From: Curtobacterium sp. MCBD17_013
Lineage (GTDB): Bacteria; Actinomycetota; Actinomycetes; Actinomycetales; Microbacteriaceae
Direction: 5' to 3'
Assembly: GCF_003234565.1 (NCBI RefSeq)
Contig: NZ_QKTU01000002.1
Location: forward strand, 395,810 to 459,809
DNA: 64,000 nt
Part shown: positions 9,238 through 18,092 of the stretch, piece by piece
How positions within the stretch are numbered: position 1 is the stretch's first letter
Layout of the letters: each line of letters opens with the position of its first letter
Notes under the pieces: model-generated
Told to the model about the DNA's origin: nothing
The model's database searches: none
What the model saw: the letters and a program-made list of their open reading frames with translations, nothing else
Position numbers and translations under genes: made by a program

Positions 9238-10455
9238 TCACGGAACCAGGCGCCACCCCGTCCGGTGGCGTTCCGCCCGGCCCTCGAGCTCGGCCAGGGC
9301 GAGCGCGTCCTCCGTCGCGGCGGTCCCCAGCCCGGACCGTCGAGCGACCTCGTCCACGGACAGTCCCGCGCGGCGGCTGAGCGCATCGAGCACACGGAGC
9401 AGCTCGGGGTCGTCCTGCGCCGATCGGATGCGGAGCGGCCCGCCGTCGGCGTCCGGACCGCTCACCGCCCGCACCGCATCGGCGGGGGCGGTGAGCAGCG
9501 TCGCCCGACCGCTGGACACCAGTCGGTGGCACCCGACCGACGACGGTGAGGTGAGCGGACCCGGCACCGCCAGCACGGGTCGACCGAGCTGAGCGGCGTG
9601 ATGGGCCGTGTTGAGCGCCCCGGACCGCGCGCCCGCCTCGACGACCACCACGGCGTCGGCGAGGGCCGCGATCAACCGGTTGCGCTGGAGGAACCGCCAC
9701 CGCGTCGGCCGGACCCCGGGTGGCGCCTCGGCCACGACGGCCCCGCGCCGCATGACGCGGTGGAGGAGTTCCACGTTCGCCGCCGGGTAGAGCTGGTCGA
9801 CACCGCCCGCGAGCACCGCCACGGTGGGTGTACCCGCAGCGAGGGCCACGCGGTGTGCCACCGCGTCGATCCCGTGTGCGCCGCCCGACACGACCAGCAC
9901 GCCTGCATCGGCCGCGGCCGAGGCGAGGTCGGCCGCTGTCTCGGCTCCGTAGGGGGTCTCCGCGCGGGACCCCACCACCGCGAGCGATGGCGCGGACGCC
10001 CACCACGACGCGGGCGGGGCGGTGCTGCGCACCCAGAGCGCGAGCGGTGCGTGCGGGCCGAGATCCGCCAGCCGCTCGGGCCAGTCACGGTCCCCGGGAA
10101 CCAGGAGTCGTGCGCCGACCGCCGCCGCCGCGTCGAGCACGCGATCGGGGTCGAGATGTCGCAGCCGCGGCGCCCAGCGGGCGAGCGCGGCGACGAGCGC
10201 CTGCACGAGTTCGCGGTGGTCCTCGTCGGCCACCGGAACCTGTGCGCGGCAGGCGTCGGCGATGCGGAGGGCGTCGTCGCCGCGCCTCACCAGGCGGAGC
10301 GCGTCCACCGCCCCCAGGGCGGCGACGAGGTGCCCGGCGACCGCGTCCCCCGGCTCCGTGACGACGGTCCAGAGCGCCGCGGCGACGGCCGTGTCCGGAT
10401 CGCCGTCGTCCGTCCTGCCGACGCCGCGCAGGCGAGCGGCCGCGGTGGCGCTCAC
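9238..10455 (-). CDS. dprA: DNA-processing protein DprA
   Basis: Binds incoming single-stranded DNA and loads RecA in natural transformation. The 405-residue protein has a divergent N-terminal helical region, the central Rossmann-like DprA/Smf domain (LAVVGSR; VVSGGAHGIDAVAHR; GGVDQLYPAANVELL; FLQRNRLIAALADAVVVVEAG; SGALNTA) and a C-terminal winged-helix of ~60 residues (LLRVLDALSRRAGLSVDEVARRSGL). GTG start overlaps the comM stop by four bases (GTGA). Together with comM and yraN it forms a tight operon. Confidence 0.93.
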   Translation of the reverse strand: MSATAAARLRGVGRTDDGDPDTAVAAALWTVVTEPGDAVAGHLVAALGAVDALRLVRRGDDALRIADACRAQVPVADEDHRELVQALVAALARWAPRLRHLDPDRVLDAAAAVGARLLVPGDRDWPERLADLGPHAPLALWVRSTAPPASWWASAPSLAVVGSRAETPYGAETAADLASAAADAGVLVVSGGAHGIDAVAHRVALAAGTPTVAVLAGGVDQLYPAANVELLHRVMRRGAVVAEAPPGVRPTRWRFLQRNRLIAALADAVVVVEAGARSGALNTAHHAAQLGRPVLAVPGPLTSPSSVGCHRLVSSGRATLLTAPADAVRAVSGPDADGGPLRIRSAQDDPELLRVLDALSRRAGLSVDEVARRSGLGTAATEDALALAELEGRAERHRTGWRLVP

Positions 10456-11975
10456 AGGGCGCTCCGCAGCGCGATCGCCTGACGCACGTGGTCGGTGTCG
10501 GGCCGCTCCTCGCCCGCCAGGTCGGCGAGCGTCCACGCCATGCGCAGGATCCGGTCGTACCCGCGCATCGTCAGCGTCCCCCGTTCGAGTCCGACATCGA
10601 GCGACCGTGTCGTCGTGGTCGGCAACGCGATGTCGGCGCTCCGGAGATGGGTGCCGGGGACGTGGGCGTTGAGCCGCCACGGGGTGCCTCGCCAGCGCCG
10701 GGACATCGCGGCCCGGGCGGCGACGACGCGCTCTCGCGCCACGGCCGTGGTCATCGGGTCATCGACGTCGGAGCGGATGCGAGCAGGGGTGACCCGGGGC
10801 ACCGCGAGCCGGACGTCGATCCGGTCGAGCAACGGGCCGGACAGCCGTCCGAGGTATCGACGCCGCGCGAGCGGCGGGCACTCGCACGGCGGTCCGGGGA
10901 CGCCGTACCGGCCGCAGGGGCACGGGTTCGCCGCGAGCACGAGTTGGAAGCGTGCCGGGAAGTGCGCGCGTCCCACCGCGCGGTGGATGGTCACGGTGCC
11001 GGACTCGAGCGGCTGCCGCAGGGTGTCGAGCACGCTCCGGGGGAACTCGGTCGCCTCGTCCAGGAACAGCACCCCGTGTGTCGCACGGGACACGGCGCCC
11101 GGCAGGATGAGACGGCTGCCGCCGCCGATCAGCGCGACCGGACTCGTCGAGTGGTGCGGGTGCTCGTACGGCGGCCGGACCGTCCACGACTCCGCGCCGT
11201 GGCCGGCGAGCGACCGGATGGCCGCCACCTCGAGCGCGGTGACCGGATCGAGGTCGGGCAGGAGGCCGGGCAACCGTTCGGCGAGCATCGTCTTGCCCGC
11301 GCCGGGTGGGCCGAGGAACAGCACGTGGTGACCACCGGCGGCCGCCAGGACGAGGGCGCGGACCGCGGTCGGGTTGCCGACGACGTCCGCCAGTTCCTTC
11401 GGTTCGGGGTCCGCCGCCGTGACCGCCGCGGCGGTCACGGGTTCGGCCGGCTCGGCGAGCAGGTCGGCTCCTGCCAGGATCGCGGCGTCGCGGAGGGTGA
11501 CGACCGGCTCGACACGGATGCCGGGGACGTACGACGCCTCGGCGGCGTTGCCCGCCGGCACCACGGCACGCTCGGCACCCGCCTCGCGCGCGGCGGCGAG
11601 CATGGGGATGATGCCGGGGACGGGACGGACTCGCCCGTCGAGCCCGAGCTCGCCGATGTGCACCGTCCCGGCCGGGTCGGCGGGCACGACCCCCGCGGCG
11701 ACGAACACCGCCATGGCGATCGCGAGGTCGAACCCGGAGCCGTGCTTCGGCACGGAGGCCGGGATGAGGTTGACGGTGATGCGCCGCGCGGGCAGCGCGC
11801 TGCCCGCGTTCGACGCCGCGGCACGGACCCGCTCGCGGGCTTCACCCAGGGCCGCGTCCGGCAGGCCGATGATGCTGAACGAGGGCAGCTGACTCGACAG
11901 GTGCGCCTCGACCTCGACCATGCGGCCGGTGATGCCGAGCAGCGCGACGGCCGTGGTCCGCCCGATGCCGCTCAC
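10452..11975 (-). CDS. comM: YifB/ComM family magnesium chelatase-like AAA+ ATPase
   Basis: A 507-residue AAA+ protein; the family acts as a hexameric branch-migration helicase during natural transformation. Residues ~20-140 form the Lon-like ChlI domain (FSIIGLPDAALGEARERVRAA; GSGFDLAIAMAVF). The AAA+ core follows: Walker A GPPGAGKTML, Walker B GVLFLDEATEF, sensor region LVLAANPCPCG with a zinc-like Cys cluster (CPCGRYGVPGPPCEC), and a C-terminal Mg-chelatase domain (MRGYDRILRMAWTLADL). GTG start overlaps the yraN stop by four bases; the stop overlaps dprA likewise. Confidence 0.93.
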   Translation of the reverse strand: MSGIGRTTAVALLGITGRMVEVEAHLSSQLPSFSIIGLPDAALGEARERVRAAASNAGSALPARRITVNLIPASVPKHGSGFDLAIAMAVFVAAGVVPADPAGTVHIGELGLDGRVRPVPGIIPMLAAAREAGAERAVVPAGNAAEASYVPGIRVEPVVTLRDAAILAGADLLAEPAEPVTAAAVTAADPEPKELADVVGNPTAVRALVLAAAGGHHVLFLGPPGAGKTMLAERLPGLLPDLDPVTALEVAAIRSLAGHGAESWTVRPPYEHPHHSTSPVALIGGGSRLILPGAVSRATHGVLFLDEATEFPRSVLDTLRQPLESGTVTIHRAVGRAHFPARFQLVLAANPCPCGRYGVPGPPCECPPLARRRYLGRLSGPLLDRIDVRLAVPRVTPARIRSDVDDPMTTAVARERVVAARAAMSRRWRGTPWRLNAHVPGTHLRSADIALPTTTTRSLDVGLERGTLTMRGYDRILRMAWTLADLAGEERPDTDHVRQAIALRSAL

Positions 11976-12352
11976 GCGATGTCCTCGAGGTGCTCGACCG
12001 CGACGTGGTCGCCGACCATGAGGACCGCGACTGCGTCGACGCGGACGGCCGCGGCGCGAGCGACGCGGGGATGTGTCGCGCACCACTCCGCGGCGAGCCG
12101 GCGGAGCCGGGTGCGTTTGCGGCGGGTGATCGCCTCGAACGGGTGTCCTGCAGTCGTCACCGTGCGCGTCTTCACCTCGACCACGGCCACCGTCTGCCCG
12201 TGGCGCACCACGAGATCGAGCTCCCCGCTCGGGCCTCGCCAGTTCCGGTCGAGGACGCGGGCCCCCCGTTCCTCGAACCACCGCGCTGCGATGTCCTCTC
12301 CCGCCGCCCCGGTCCGGCGGTTGTGACCGCCATCGTCCTGTGTCACCTGCAT
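11972..12352 (-). CDS. UPF0102/YraN family endonuclease-like protein
   Basis: A 126-residue protein of the YraN family, which adopts a restriction-endonuclease fold resembling Holliday-junction resolvases; its cellular role is not settled. The PD-(D/E)XK-like pattern is visible: GEDIAARWFEERGARVLDRNWR, then GELDLVVRHGQTVAVVEVKTR with the catalytic-type Asp and Glu-x-Lys. ATG at 12352 follows GGGAGGAACG. It leads the yraN-comM-dprA group with 4-base overlaps. Confidence 0.88.
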   Translation of the reverse strand: MQVTQDDGGHNRRTGAAGEDIAARWFEERGARVLDRNWRGPSGELDLVVRHGQTVAVVEVKTRTVTTAGHPFEAITRRKRTRLRRLAAEWCATHPRVARAAAVRVDAVAVLMVGDHVAVEHLEDIA

Positions 12353-12488
12353 CGTTCCTCCCGGACCGAGCCTGCCGAATCCGGGATCCACGCATTTCGC
12401 GTGGCGCGGATCGGTGGAAGGAATGCGATTCGGCTGGATTGTGGAGGACGGGAGGAATTGACAGGACGGATGTCCTGCTGAGAACACG

Positions 12489-12520
12489 AACGGCGGATCC
12501 GCGTGCGCGGATCCGCCGTT
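12489..12520 (-). terminator. Terminator after lsr2
   Basis: Near-perfect palindrome AACGGCGGATCCGCG / CGCGGATCCGCCGTT, 14-15 bp with a tiny loop, about 40 bases past the lsr2 stop; the minus-strand continuation is moderately T-rich. The remainder of the lsr2-yraN intergenic region shows no other feature. Confidence 0.75.
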
Positions 12521-12556
12521 TCCCGACGGTCGTTCAGCGATCGTCGGAATGCGTCG

Positions 12557-12910
12557 TCAGTGGGCGGCCGCGTAGGCCTCCTGCACCGCCGCCGAGATAC
12601 GGCCACGGCTGGAGACGTTGTGACCGTTCTCCTGCGCCCATTCCCGGATCTTCGCGAGATCGGCCGAGTTCCCGCGCTTGGCCGGGGTCTTGGTCGAACC
12701 CGATCCGGAACCCGAACGCCGGGCCCCCACCTTCCGCGCTGCGGCGATGTAGTCCGACAGGACTTCGCGGAACGCGTCGACGTGGTCGTTGGACAGGTCG
12801 ATCTCGTAGGTCGCTCCGTCGAACGCGAACTCGACGGTCCGGCCGTCGCCCGCGCCGATCGGGGTGTCGTCGAGATCGTCCACCAGCTGAACGGTCACCT
12901 TCTGGGCCAT
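12557..12910 (-). CDS. lsr2: Lsr2 nucleoid-associated protein
   Basis: H-NS-like xenogeneic silencer of actinobacteria that bridges AT-rich DNA. The 117 residues show the N-terminal dimerisation domain (MAQKVTVQLVDDLDDTPI, then TVEFAFDGATYEIDLS), a Ser/Gly/Lys-rich linker around residues 70-80, and the C-terminal DNA-binding domain. The usual RGR AT-hook is present as SSRGRISAAVQEAY. ATG follows AAGGAG. It is monocistronic, with a 216-base upstream region in which no confident promoter is seen. Confidence 0.94.
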   Translation of the reverse strand: MAQKVTVQLVDDLDDTPIGAGDGRTVEFAFDGATYEIDLSNDHVDAFREVLSDYIAAARKVGARRSGSGSGSTKTPAKRGNSADLAKIREWAQENGHNVSSRGRISAAVQEAYAAAH

Positions 12911-13126
12911 GTGCACACTCCTTGCCCACCGTGGGGACGGTGGTTCTCCGGTCGTTGACGACGTCGATGACGTGGGGCATGCGGACATGTCCACGAATTG
13001 ACGCCAGCACACAGCGTAACCATCCCGGATTGCACTCGCTCCCGGAATTGCGGAATGCCGTCGAATTCGTCGGCGCCGGGTCCCTGATTTCACCCCGCCG
13101 GGGTGAACACCCCGTGCACGGCGCAC

Positions 13127-13450
13127 CTACTCGTCGAGGGCGAGTTCCTTGGGGAGTTCGAGCTCCCGACTCGTCAGTTCCTCGACGTTGACGTCCTTGA
13201 ACGTGAGCACTCGAACTGATTTGACGAAGCGATCGGAACGGTAGACGTCCCACACCCAGACGTCGTTCATGCTCAGTTCGAAGTAGAAGTCGTGCTCGGT
13301 GTCCCGCCGGACGAGTTCGACCTCGTTCGCCAGGTAGAACCGTCGCTCGGTCTCGACCACGTAGCGGAACTGGGACACCACGTCGCGGTACTCACGGTAC
13401 AGCGCGAGCTCGACCTCGCGGTCGTAGTCGTCGAATTCGTCGTCATCCAT
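13127..13450 (-). CDS. DUF2469 family protein
   Basis: A 107-residue acidic protein of unknown function, conserved in actinobacteria next to rnhB. Recognisable elements are the acidic start MDDDEFDDYDREVELALYREYRD, the FRYVVETERRFYLANEVEL segment and VWVWDVYRSDRFVKSVRVLTFKDVN. ATG at 13450 is 8 bases downstream of a TAGGAT box, so it may be transcribed from its own leaderless promoter as well as from the lepB-rnhB unit. Confidence 0.88.
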   Translation of the reverse strand: MDDDEFDDYDREVELALYREYRDVVSQFRYVVETERRFYLANEVELVRRDTEHDFYFELSMNDVWVWDVYRSDRFVKSVRVLTFKDVNVEELTSRELELPKELALDE

Positions 13451-13458
13451 CGCCGCAC

Positions 13459-13464
13459 ATCCTA
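13459..13464 (-). promoter_or_regulatory. Candidate -10 box (TAGGAT), DUF2469 gene
   Basis: TAGGAT 8 bases before the ATG at 13450, in the 28-base gap after rnhB. Fits the near-leaderless pattern seen at several genes here. No -35 box recognised. Confidence 0.45.
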
Positions 13465-13478
13465 CGGCGCGACGAGCT

Positions 13479-14291
13479 TCAGGAGCGCTCGGGGTCGGCT
13501 CCGACGAGCGGGCGGACCCCGTCGTCGACCGACGGGACCGCGTCGTGGGCGGATGGGACCGCGTCGTCGCCGGACGGGACGTCCTCGTCGAGCTCGAACA
13601 GCGGCTCGACCTCGACGACGGGATCGCATCGGTGGAGCCACGACCGACGGTGGAGCGCGTGCGGACCGGCGGCACGGATGCCGTCGTAGTGCTCCGTTGA
13701 GCCGTACCCCTTGTTCGACGCCCAGGCGTAGTGCGGGGCCTCCTCGTGCGCGGCGACCATGAGGGCGTCGCGCCGCACCTTCGCGACGACCGACGCGGCG
13801 GCGACCGAGGCGCAGTCGCGGTCGGCCTTGACCCGCACGAGCACGTCGACCGGGTCGCGGAGCGCTCGGCTCAGCCAGTCGAACGAGCCGTCGAGGACCA
13901 CGACCGCACCGTCCAACGCGATCCCGGCCGCGACGAGCTGGTCGATGCCGCGCGCCCCGGCCACTCCGAGCGCCGTGACGATGCCCTGCTCGTCCACGAG
14001 GTCCGCCGATGCCATCCCGACCGCGGTGGTCGCCCAGGCCTCGAGCCGCGGCACCAGCGCCTCACGCTTGGCGGGCGAGAGCAGCTTCGAGTCCGCGAGC
14101 CCGCTCGGCATCCGGCCGACCGCGATCGTGACCGCCGCGACCCCGACGGCCACGGGGCCGGCGATCGCTCCGCGACCGACCTCGTCGCACCCGATGACGG
14201 TCACGCGACCCTGCTCGAGCAAGGAGCGTTCCCATCGCAGGGTCGGCCGCGCAGGCCGCTTCGCGCCGCGCACTGCGCTCGCCGCCGTCAC
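13479..14291 (-). CDS. rnhB: Ribonuclease HII
   Basis: Cleaves the RNA strand of RNA-DNA hybrids and at single ribonucleotides. The 270 residues contain the active-site motif VIGCDEVGRGAIAGPV (D36, E37), the VLVRVKADRDCASVAAASVVAKVRRD helix with the third and fourth acidic residues, and WASNKGYGSTEHYDGI. Residues after ~225 form an acidic tail with the repeated unit DDAVPSAHDAVPSVDDGV that is not part of the enzyme fold. GTG start overlaps the lepB stop by four bases. Confidence 0.94.
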   Translation of the reverse strand: MTAASAVRGAKRPARPTLRWERSLLEQGRVTVIGCDEVGRGAIAGPVAVGVAAVTIAVGRMPSGLADSKLLSPAKREALVPRLEAWATTAVGMASADLVDEQGIVTALGVAGARGIDQLVAAGIALDGAVVVLDGSFDWLSRALRDPVDVLVRVKADRDCASVAAASVVAKVRRDALMVAAHEEAPHYAWASNKGYGSTEHYDGIRAAGPHALHRRSWLHRCDPVVEVEPLFELDEDVPSGDDAVPSAHDAVPSVDDGVRPLVGADPERS

Positions 14292-15037
14292 GAGTCCCGC
14301 TGCTCCACGCCCGCGAAGACGTCCGGGTAGTCCCCGAGCCACGACCACCGGCTCGTCGGCCACGAGATCACGAACGCGCGCCCCACGACGTCGGACTCCG
14401 GCACGAAGCCATGGCTCGGCGTCTGCCGGTTGTACCGGGAGTCCTTCGAGTCGTACCGGTTGTCACCCATCACCCACAGCGAGTGGGCCGGCACGGTGAT
14501 CGAGAAGTCCGTGCCGGATGCGCGGGTCTCCCCCGCCGGCAGGGTGATGTACGGCTCCTTGATGGGCACGCCGTTCACCGAGAGCTGTCCGAAGTCGTTG
14601 CAGCAGGACACCTTGTCGCCCGGCAGCCCGATCACGCGCTTGATCAGGTGGTCGTCGCTGTCCGCGGTCCCGAGGCCGACCTGCGTGAGCAGCCACTCGG
14701 CGGCCTTGCCGAGCGCCGTGTGCGGGGTCAGGTCGGGGAGCTGCTCGCCGTCGAGCCATCCACCCGGGTCCTTGAACACGACGACGTCACCGCGTTTGAG
14801 TCCGACCACGTGCGGCACGAGTTCGTTCACGATGACCCGGTCGTTCGGGACGAGGGTCTCCTCCATCGACGCCGAGGGGATGTAGAACGACCTGATCAGG
14901 AACGTCTTCACGAGGAACGACACGAGCAGCGCCGCGAGGAAGATGATGACGAGGTCGCGGAGGAAGGTGAGCGCTCCATTGCGGCGGCGCGGCTCGCCCC
15001 GGCGACGGGTCTCCCCGTCGGTGATCGGTTCGGTCAT
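14288..15037 (-). CDS. lepB: Signal peptidase I
   Basis: Membrane-bound protease that removes Sec and Tat signal peptides. The 249-residue protein has an Arg-rich cytoplasmic head, one transmembrane helix (~residues 27-46), the catalytic Ser57 in IPSASMEETL, Lys133 in LIKRVIGLPGD and the box E element MGDNRYDSKDSR. A Cys pair (SCCNDFGQ) sits in the catalytic domain. It is downstream of rplS behind a terminator-like hairpin and is translationally coupled to rnhB by a 4-base overlap. Confidence 0.95.
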   Translation of the reverse strand: MTEPITDGETRRRGEPRRRNGALTFLRDLVIIFLAALLVSFLVKTFLIRSFYIPSASMEETLVPNDRVIVNELVPHVVGLKRGDVVVFKDPGGWLDGEQLPDLTPHTALGKAAEWLLTQVGLGTADSDDHLIKRVIGLPGDKVSCCNDFGQLSVNGVPIKEPYITLPAGETRASGTDFSITVPAHSLWVMGDNRYDSKDSRYNRQTPSHGFVPESDVVGRAFVISWPTSRWSWLGDYPDVFAGVEQRDS

Positions 15038-15081
15038 TGACGTCCTGCTGGTCCTTGAACGGTGACGGACGAGACAGCGAA

Positions 15082-15121
15082 GGCCCCCCGTCCAGCGAAC
15101 ACGCTACATGGACGGGAGGCC
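15082..15121 (-). terminator. Hairpin terminator after rplS
   Basis: GGCCTCCCGTC / GACGGGGGGCC on the minus strand, 11 bp with one mismatch and an 18-base loop, about 40 bases past the rplS stop, followed by a moderately T-rich run. Confidence 0.65.
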
Positions 15122-15162
15122 CTCGCCGACGCTCGGCGCGCTGGCTGATCCTTCGAGGAGGA

Positions 15163-15513
15163 TCAGGCTTCGCGCTTCTCCTTGATCTTCGCCTTCTTGC
15201 CGCGGAGCTCGCGGAGGTAGTAGAGCTTGGCGCGACGCACGTCACCGCGGGTCACGAGCTCGATGTGGTCGATCACCGGGGAGTGCACCGGGAAGGTCCG
15301 CTCGACGCCGACCTGGAAGCTGACCTTGCGGACCGTGAAGGTCTCGCGGACCCCGTGGCCCTGTCGGCCGATCACGACGCCCTGGAACACCTGGACACGC
15401 GAGCGCGTGCCTTCGATGATGTTGACGTGCACCTTGACGGTGTCACCGGCGCGGAAGGCGGGGATGTCGCTCTTGAGCGAGGCGGCGTCCACCTGGTCGA
15501 GGAGCTGGCTCAT
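15163..15513 (-). CDS. rplS: 50S ribosomal protein L19
   Basis: Large-subunit protein at the 30S-50S interface. The 116 residues match L19 throughout: [56 protein letters not shown] and [20 protein letters not shown]. It is divergent from map with a 226-base intergenic region in which no confident promoter could be picked. Confidence 0.97.
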   Translation of the reverse strand: MSQLLDQVDAASLKSDIPAFRAGDTVKVHVNIIEGTRSRVQVFQGVVIGRQGHGVRETFTVRKVSFQVGVERTFPVHSPVIDHIELVTRGDVRRAKLYYLRELRGKKAKIKEKREA

Positions 15514-15739
15514 GATGTGTCACTCTCTGCGGCCGCGCACGGGTCGGTCGCTGATCGATGGGAAGATGTGGTGCGTGCCCCACGAGCGGCGGTTCCCCCG
15601 TGGCAGAACCAGGCCAGGGCACGGCTGTCCATCTTGCCACAGGCTGTATGGCCAGCGCCACCCGGGCCGTCAGCCTGGACCACGTCCCGCGCGGGGTCGG
15701 CGTGCCGAAGCGCGGCCCGTGCGGTGCAGGATGGTGTGC

Positions 15740-16531
15740 ATGATCGAACTGCGCACCCCCGCCGAGCTCGACGGCCTCCGCACCGCCGGACGGTTCGTCG
15801 CGGACGTCCTGGACGCGCTCGTCGACGCCACCGACGTCGGCGTCGACCTGCTCGACCTCGACGCGCTGGCCGGTCGGATGATCGCGGAGCACGGCGCGGA
15901 GAGCTGCTACGTCGACTACCACCCGTCGTTCGGCGCGATGCCGTTCGGCCGGTACCTCTGCACGTCCGTCAACGACGCCGCGCTGCACGGCCTGCCCCAC
16001 GCGCAGCGCCTCGTCGACGGCGATCTGGTGAGCCTCGACTTCGCCGCGAGCGTGGACGGCTGGGTCGCGGACTCGGCCGTGACGGTCCAGGTGGGGACCC
16101 CGCGCGCCGAGGACCAGCGCCTCGTCGCGACCGTCCGGCGCGCGCTCGACGCGGGGATCGCCGCGGCCCGTCCCGGCAACCGTCTCGGCGACGTCTCGTC
16201 GGCCATCGGCTCGGTGGCACGGGATGCGGGCTACCCGGTCAACCTCCAGTTCGGCGGCCACGGTGTCGGCCGCTCGATGCACGGCGACCCCCACGTCCCG
16301 AACGACGGCCGCGCGGGCCGGGGGATGGTCCTCCGTCCCGGTCTCGTGATGGCGATCGAGCCGTGGCTCATGGCCGGCACGGACGAGCTCTACCAGGACC
16401 AGGACGGCTGGACCCTGCGCAGCAGCGATGGGTCGCGGGCGGCGCACGTCGAGCACACCGTGGCGGTCACGGATAACGGCCCGGAGGTCCTCACGCTGCG
16501 CAGCGCCGAGCGGGCCGCCCTCCTCGCCTGA
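15740..16531 (+). CDS. map: Methionine aminopeptidase, type I
   Basis: Removes the initiator methionine from nascent proteins. The 263-residue protein has the five metal ligands D100 (VSLDFAAS), D111 (WVADSAV), H174 (GGHGVGRSMH), E207 (AIEPWL) and E238 (HVEHTV), plus H83 in ALHGLP. There is an alternative ATG three codons upstream at 15731; the one at 15740 is chosen for its spacing from an AGGATGG sequence. It lies alone on the plus strand among minus-strand genes, its stop only 3 bases from the end of convergent trmD. Two or more MetAPs are usual in actinobacteria; this is probably not the one in the ribosomal protein operon. Confidence 0.92.
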   Translation: MIELRTPAELDGLRTAGRFVADVLDALVDATDVGVDLLDLDALAGRMIAEHGAESCYVDYHPSFGAMPFGRYLCTSVNDAALHGLPHAQRLVDGDLVSLDFAASVDGWVADSAVTVQVGTPRAEDQRLVATVRRALDAGIAAARPGNRLGDVSSAIGSVARDAGYPVNLQFGGHGVGRSMHGDPHVPNDGRAGRGMVLRPGLVMAIEPWLMAGTDELYQDQDGWTLRSSDGSRAAHVEHTVAVTDNGPEVLTLRSAERAALLA

Positions 16532-16534
16532 CGT

Positions 16535-17221
16535 CTAGTCGCCGAGGAGGTCCGGCCGGACCCGCCGCGTCCGCTCGAGCTGCTGCTCGTGGCGCCACGC
16601 AGCGACGCGCCCGTGATGCCCGCTGAGCAGGACCTCGGGGACGTCGAGACCCCGCCAGGACGCCGGTTTCGTGTAGCTCGGGTACTCGAGCAGGCCGTCC
16701 TCGTGCGACTCCTCGGTGAGGCTCCCGGGGTTGCCGACGACGCCCGGGACGAGCCGCCCCACGGCCTCGACGATCGCCATCGCCGCGACCTCGCCACCGT
16801 TGAGCACGTAGTCCCCGAGCGAGACCTCACGCACGGACGCGCGAGAGGACGCCCACTCGACGATCCGCGCGTCGATGCCCTCGTACCGGCCGCACGCGAA
16901 CACGAGGTGTTCCTGCTCGGCGAGGGCACGCGCGGTCTCCTGTCGGAACGGCACCCCGGCAGGGGTCGGCACGACGAGGGTCGAGGACCGGTCGGGCCGC
17001 AGGAGCCCTTCGAGCGCGAGGCCCCACGGCTCCGGCTTCATCACCATGCCGGCACCGCCGCCGTACGGGGTGTCGTCGACGGTCCGGTGGCGGTCCGAGG
17101 TGTGGTCGCGGAGGTCGTGCACGTGCACGTCGAGCAGACCCCCCTGCCGCGCGCGACCGAGGAGCGAGACGTCCAGCACGCCGAAGAACTCCGGGAAGAT
17201 CGTGACGATGTCGATCCGCAC
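16535..17221 (-). CDS. trmD: tRNA (guanine-N1)-methyltransferase
   Basis: Methylates G37 of tRNAs that read CUN, CCN and CGG codons, preventing frameshifts. The 228 residues form a SPOUT knot protein: [13 protein letters not shown] start, [15 protein letters not shown], the SAM-binding trefoil knot elements [13 protein letters not shown] and [17 protein letters not shown], and [21 protein letters not shown]. It follows rimM with a 3-base gap. Confidence 0.97.
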   Translation of the reverse strand: MRIDIVTIFPEFFGVLDVSLLGRARQGGLLDVHVHDLRDHTSDRHRTVDDTPYGGGAGMVMKPEPWGLALEGLLRPDRSSTLVVPTPAGVPFRQETARALAEQEHLVFACGRYEGIDARIVEWASSRASVREVSLGDYVLNGGEVAAMAIVEAVGRLVPGVVGNPGSLTEESHEDGLLEYPSYTKPASWRGLDVPEVLLSGHHGRVAAWRHEQQLERTRRVRPDLLGD

Positions 17222-17224
17222 GGG

Positions 17225-17833
17225 TCAGTCCTCGTCGTGGTCGGTGGCGGACCCGTCGGCCTCCGCCTCCGACGCACCGGCGGCGTCCTCCGGGCCGTCG
17301 GCGGCGTCCTCGGGCGCTTCGATGACCTCCTCGAACAGCCCGGTCGGGGGCGTCACGGTGAGCGTGCCCCCGGCGATGTCCACCGACGGGACGATCGCGC
17401 TCACGAACGGGACGAGGACCTCGCCACGGGACGGCGTGTCGATCGCCAGCAGGTCCTGCGCCGGCAGGTGGTCGACCCGCGCGACCGTCCCGACCTCGAC
17501 GCCCTCGCGGAGGACCCGGAGCCCGACGAGCTGGTGGTCGTACCATGCGTCGTCCTCGCCCGTCGGCTCGTCCTCGTCCTGCTCAACCCAGAGGATCGCC
17601 TTGACGAGCGTCTCGGCGACCGTCCGGTCGGGGACACCGACGAAGAACGCGACGGGGTGCGCGTTGTACCACCGGAGCTCCTGGAGCTCGAGGTCCTTGC
17701 CGGACCACGGCGAATCGTCCGGCACCTGGAGCGAGAAGACGGCTCCCGGGGTGAACCGACGGTCCGGGTCGTCCGTGTAGAGCTCGAGCTTGAGACCGCC
17801 CTTGAGCCCGTGCGCCTTGCTGAGTCGACCCAC
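17225..17833 (-). CDS. rimM: Ribosome maturation factor RimM
   Basis: Assists assembly of the 30S head around S19. The protein (202 residues from the GTG at 17833) has the N-terminal barrel motif GRLSKAHGLKGGLKLELYTDDP and the PRC-barrel domain with WYDHQLVGLRV and FVSAIVPSVDIAGG, then an acidic tail of ~45 residues. The start is odd: the GTG has no ribosome site and would remove part of the first beta-strand, while the preceding in-frame codons read TTQLRV, which fits the family, yet no ATG, GTG or TTG lies in frame upstream. Gap to khpA is 19 bases. Confidence 0.9.
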   Translation of the reverse strand: MGRLSKAHGLKGGLKLELYTDDPDRRFTPGAVFSLQVPDDSPWSGKDLELQELRWYNAHPVAFFVGVPDRTVAETLVKAILWVEQDEDEPTGEDDAWYDHQLVGLRVLREGVEVGTVARVDHLPAQDLLAIDTPSRGEVLVPFVSAIVPSVDIAGGTLTVTPPTGLFEEVIEAPEDAADGPEDAAGASEAEADGSATDHDED

Positions 17834-17852
17834 CCGGAGCTGGGTCGTGCGA

Positions 17853-18089
17853 CTAGGAATCGGTGTCGACCACGTCGACCCGCACCCGCTGACCGTCGGC
17901 GAGCGCCGACACGAGGGTGCGGAGCGCCTTCGCGGTCCGTCCGGCGCGTCCGATCACGCGGCCGAGGTCCTCGGGGTGCACGCGCACCTCGAGGACCTCG
18001 CCACGCGGAGAGGTGGAGCTGGCGACGCGCACGTCGTCAGGGTGATCGACGATCCCCTTGACGAGGTGCGTCAGCGCGGATTCGAGCAA
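17853..18089 (-). CDS. khpA: KH-domain RNA-binding protein KhpA
   Basis: A 78-residue single KH-domain protein that in Gram-positives pairs with KhpB and affects cell division and RNA metabolism. The GxxG loop is visible in LGRVIGRAGRTAKALRTLV. The start is a TTG at 18089, three bases past the rpsP stop, with only a short AGG upstream, so it is probably translated by coupling to rpsP. The rpsP-khpA-rimM-trmD order is standard. Confidence 0.92.
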   Translation of the reverse strand: MLESALTHLVKGIVDHPDDVRVASSTSPRGEVLEVRVHPEDLGRVIGRAGRTAKALRTLVSALADGQRVRVDVVDTDS

Positions 18090-18092
18090 GAC

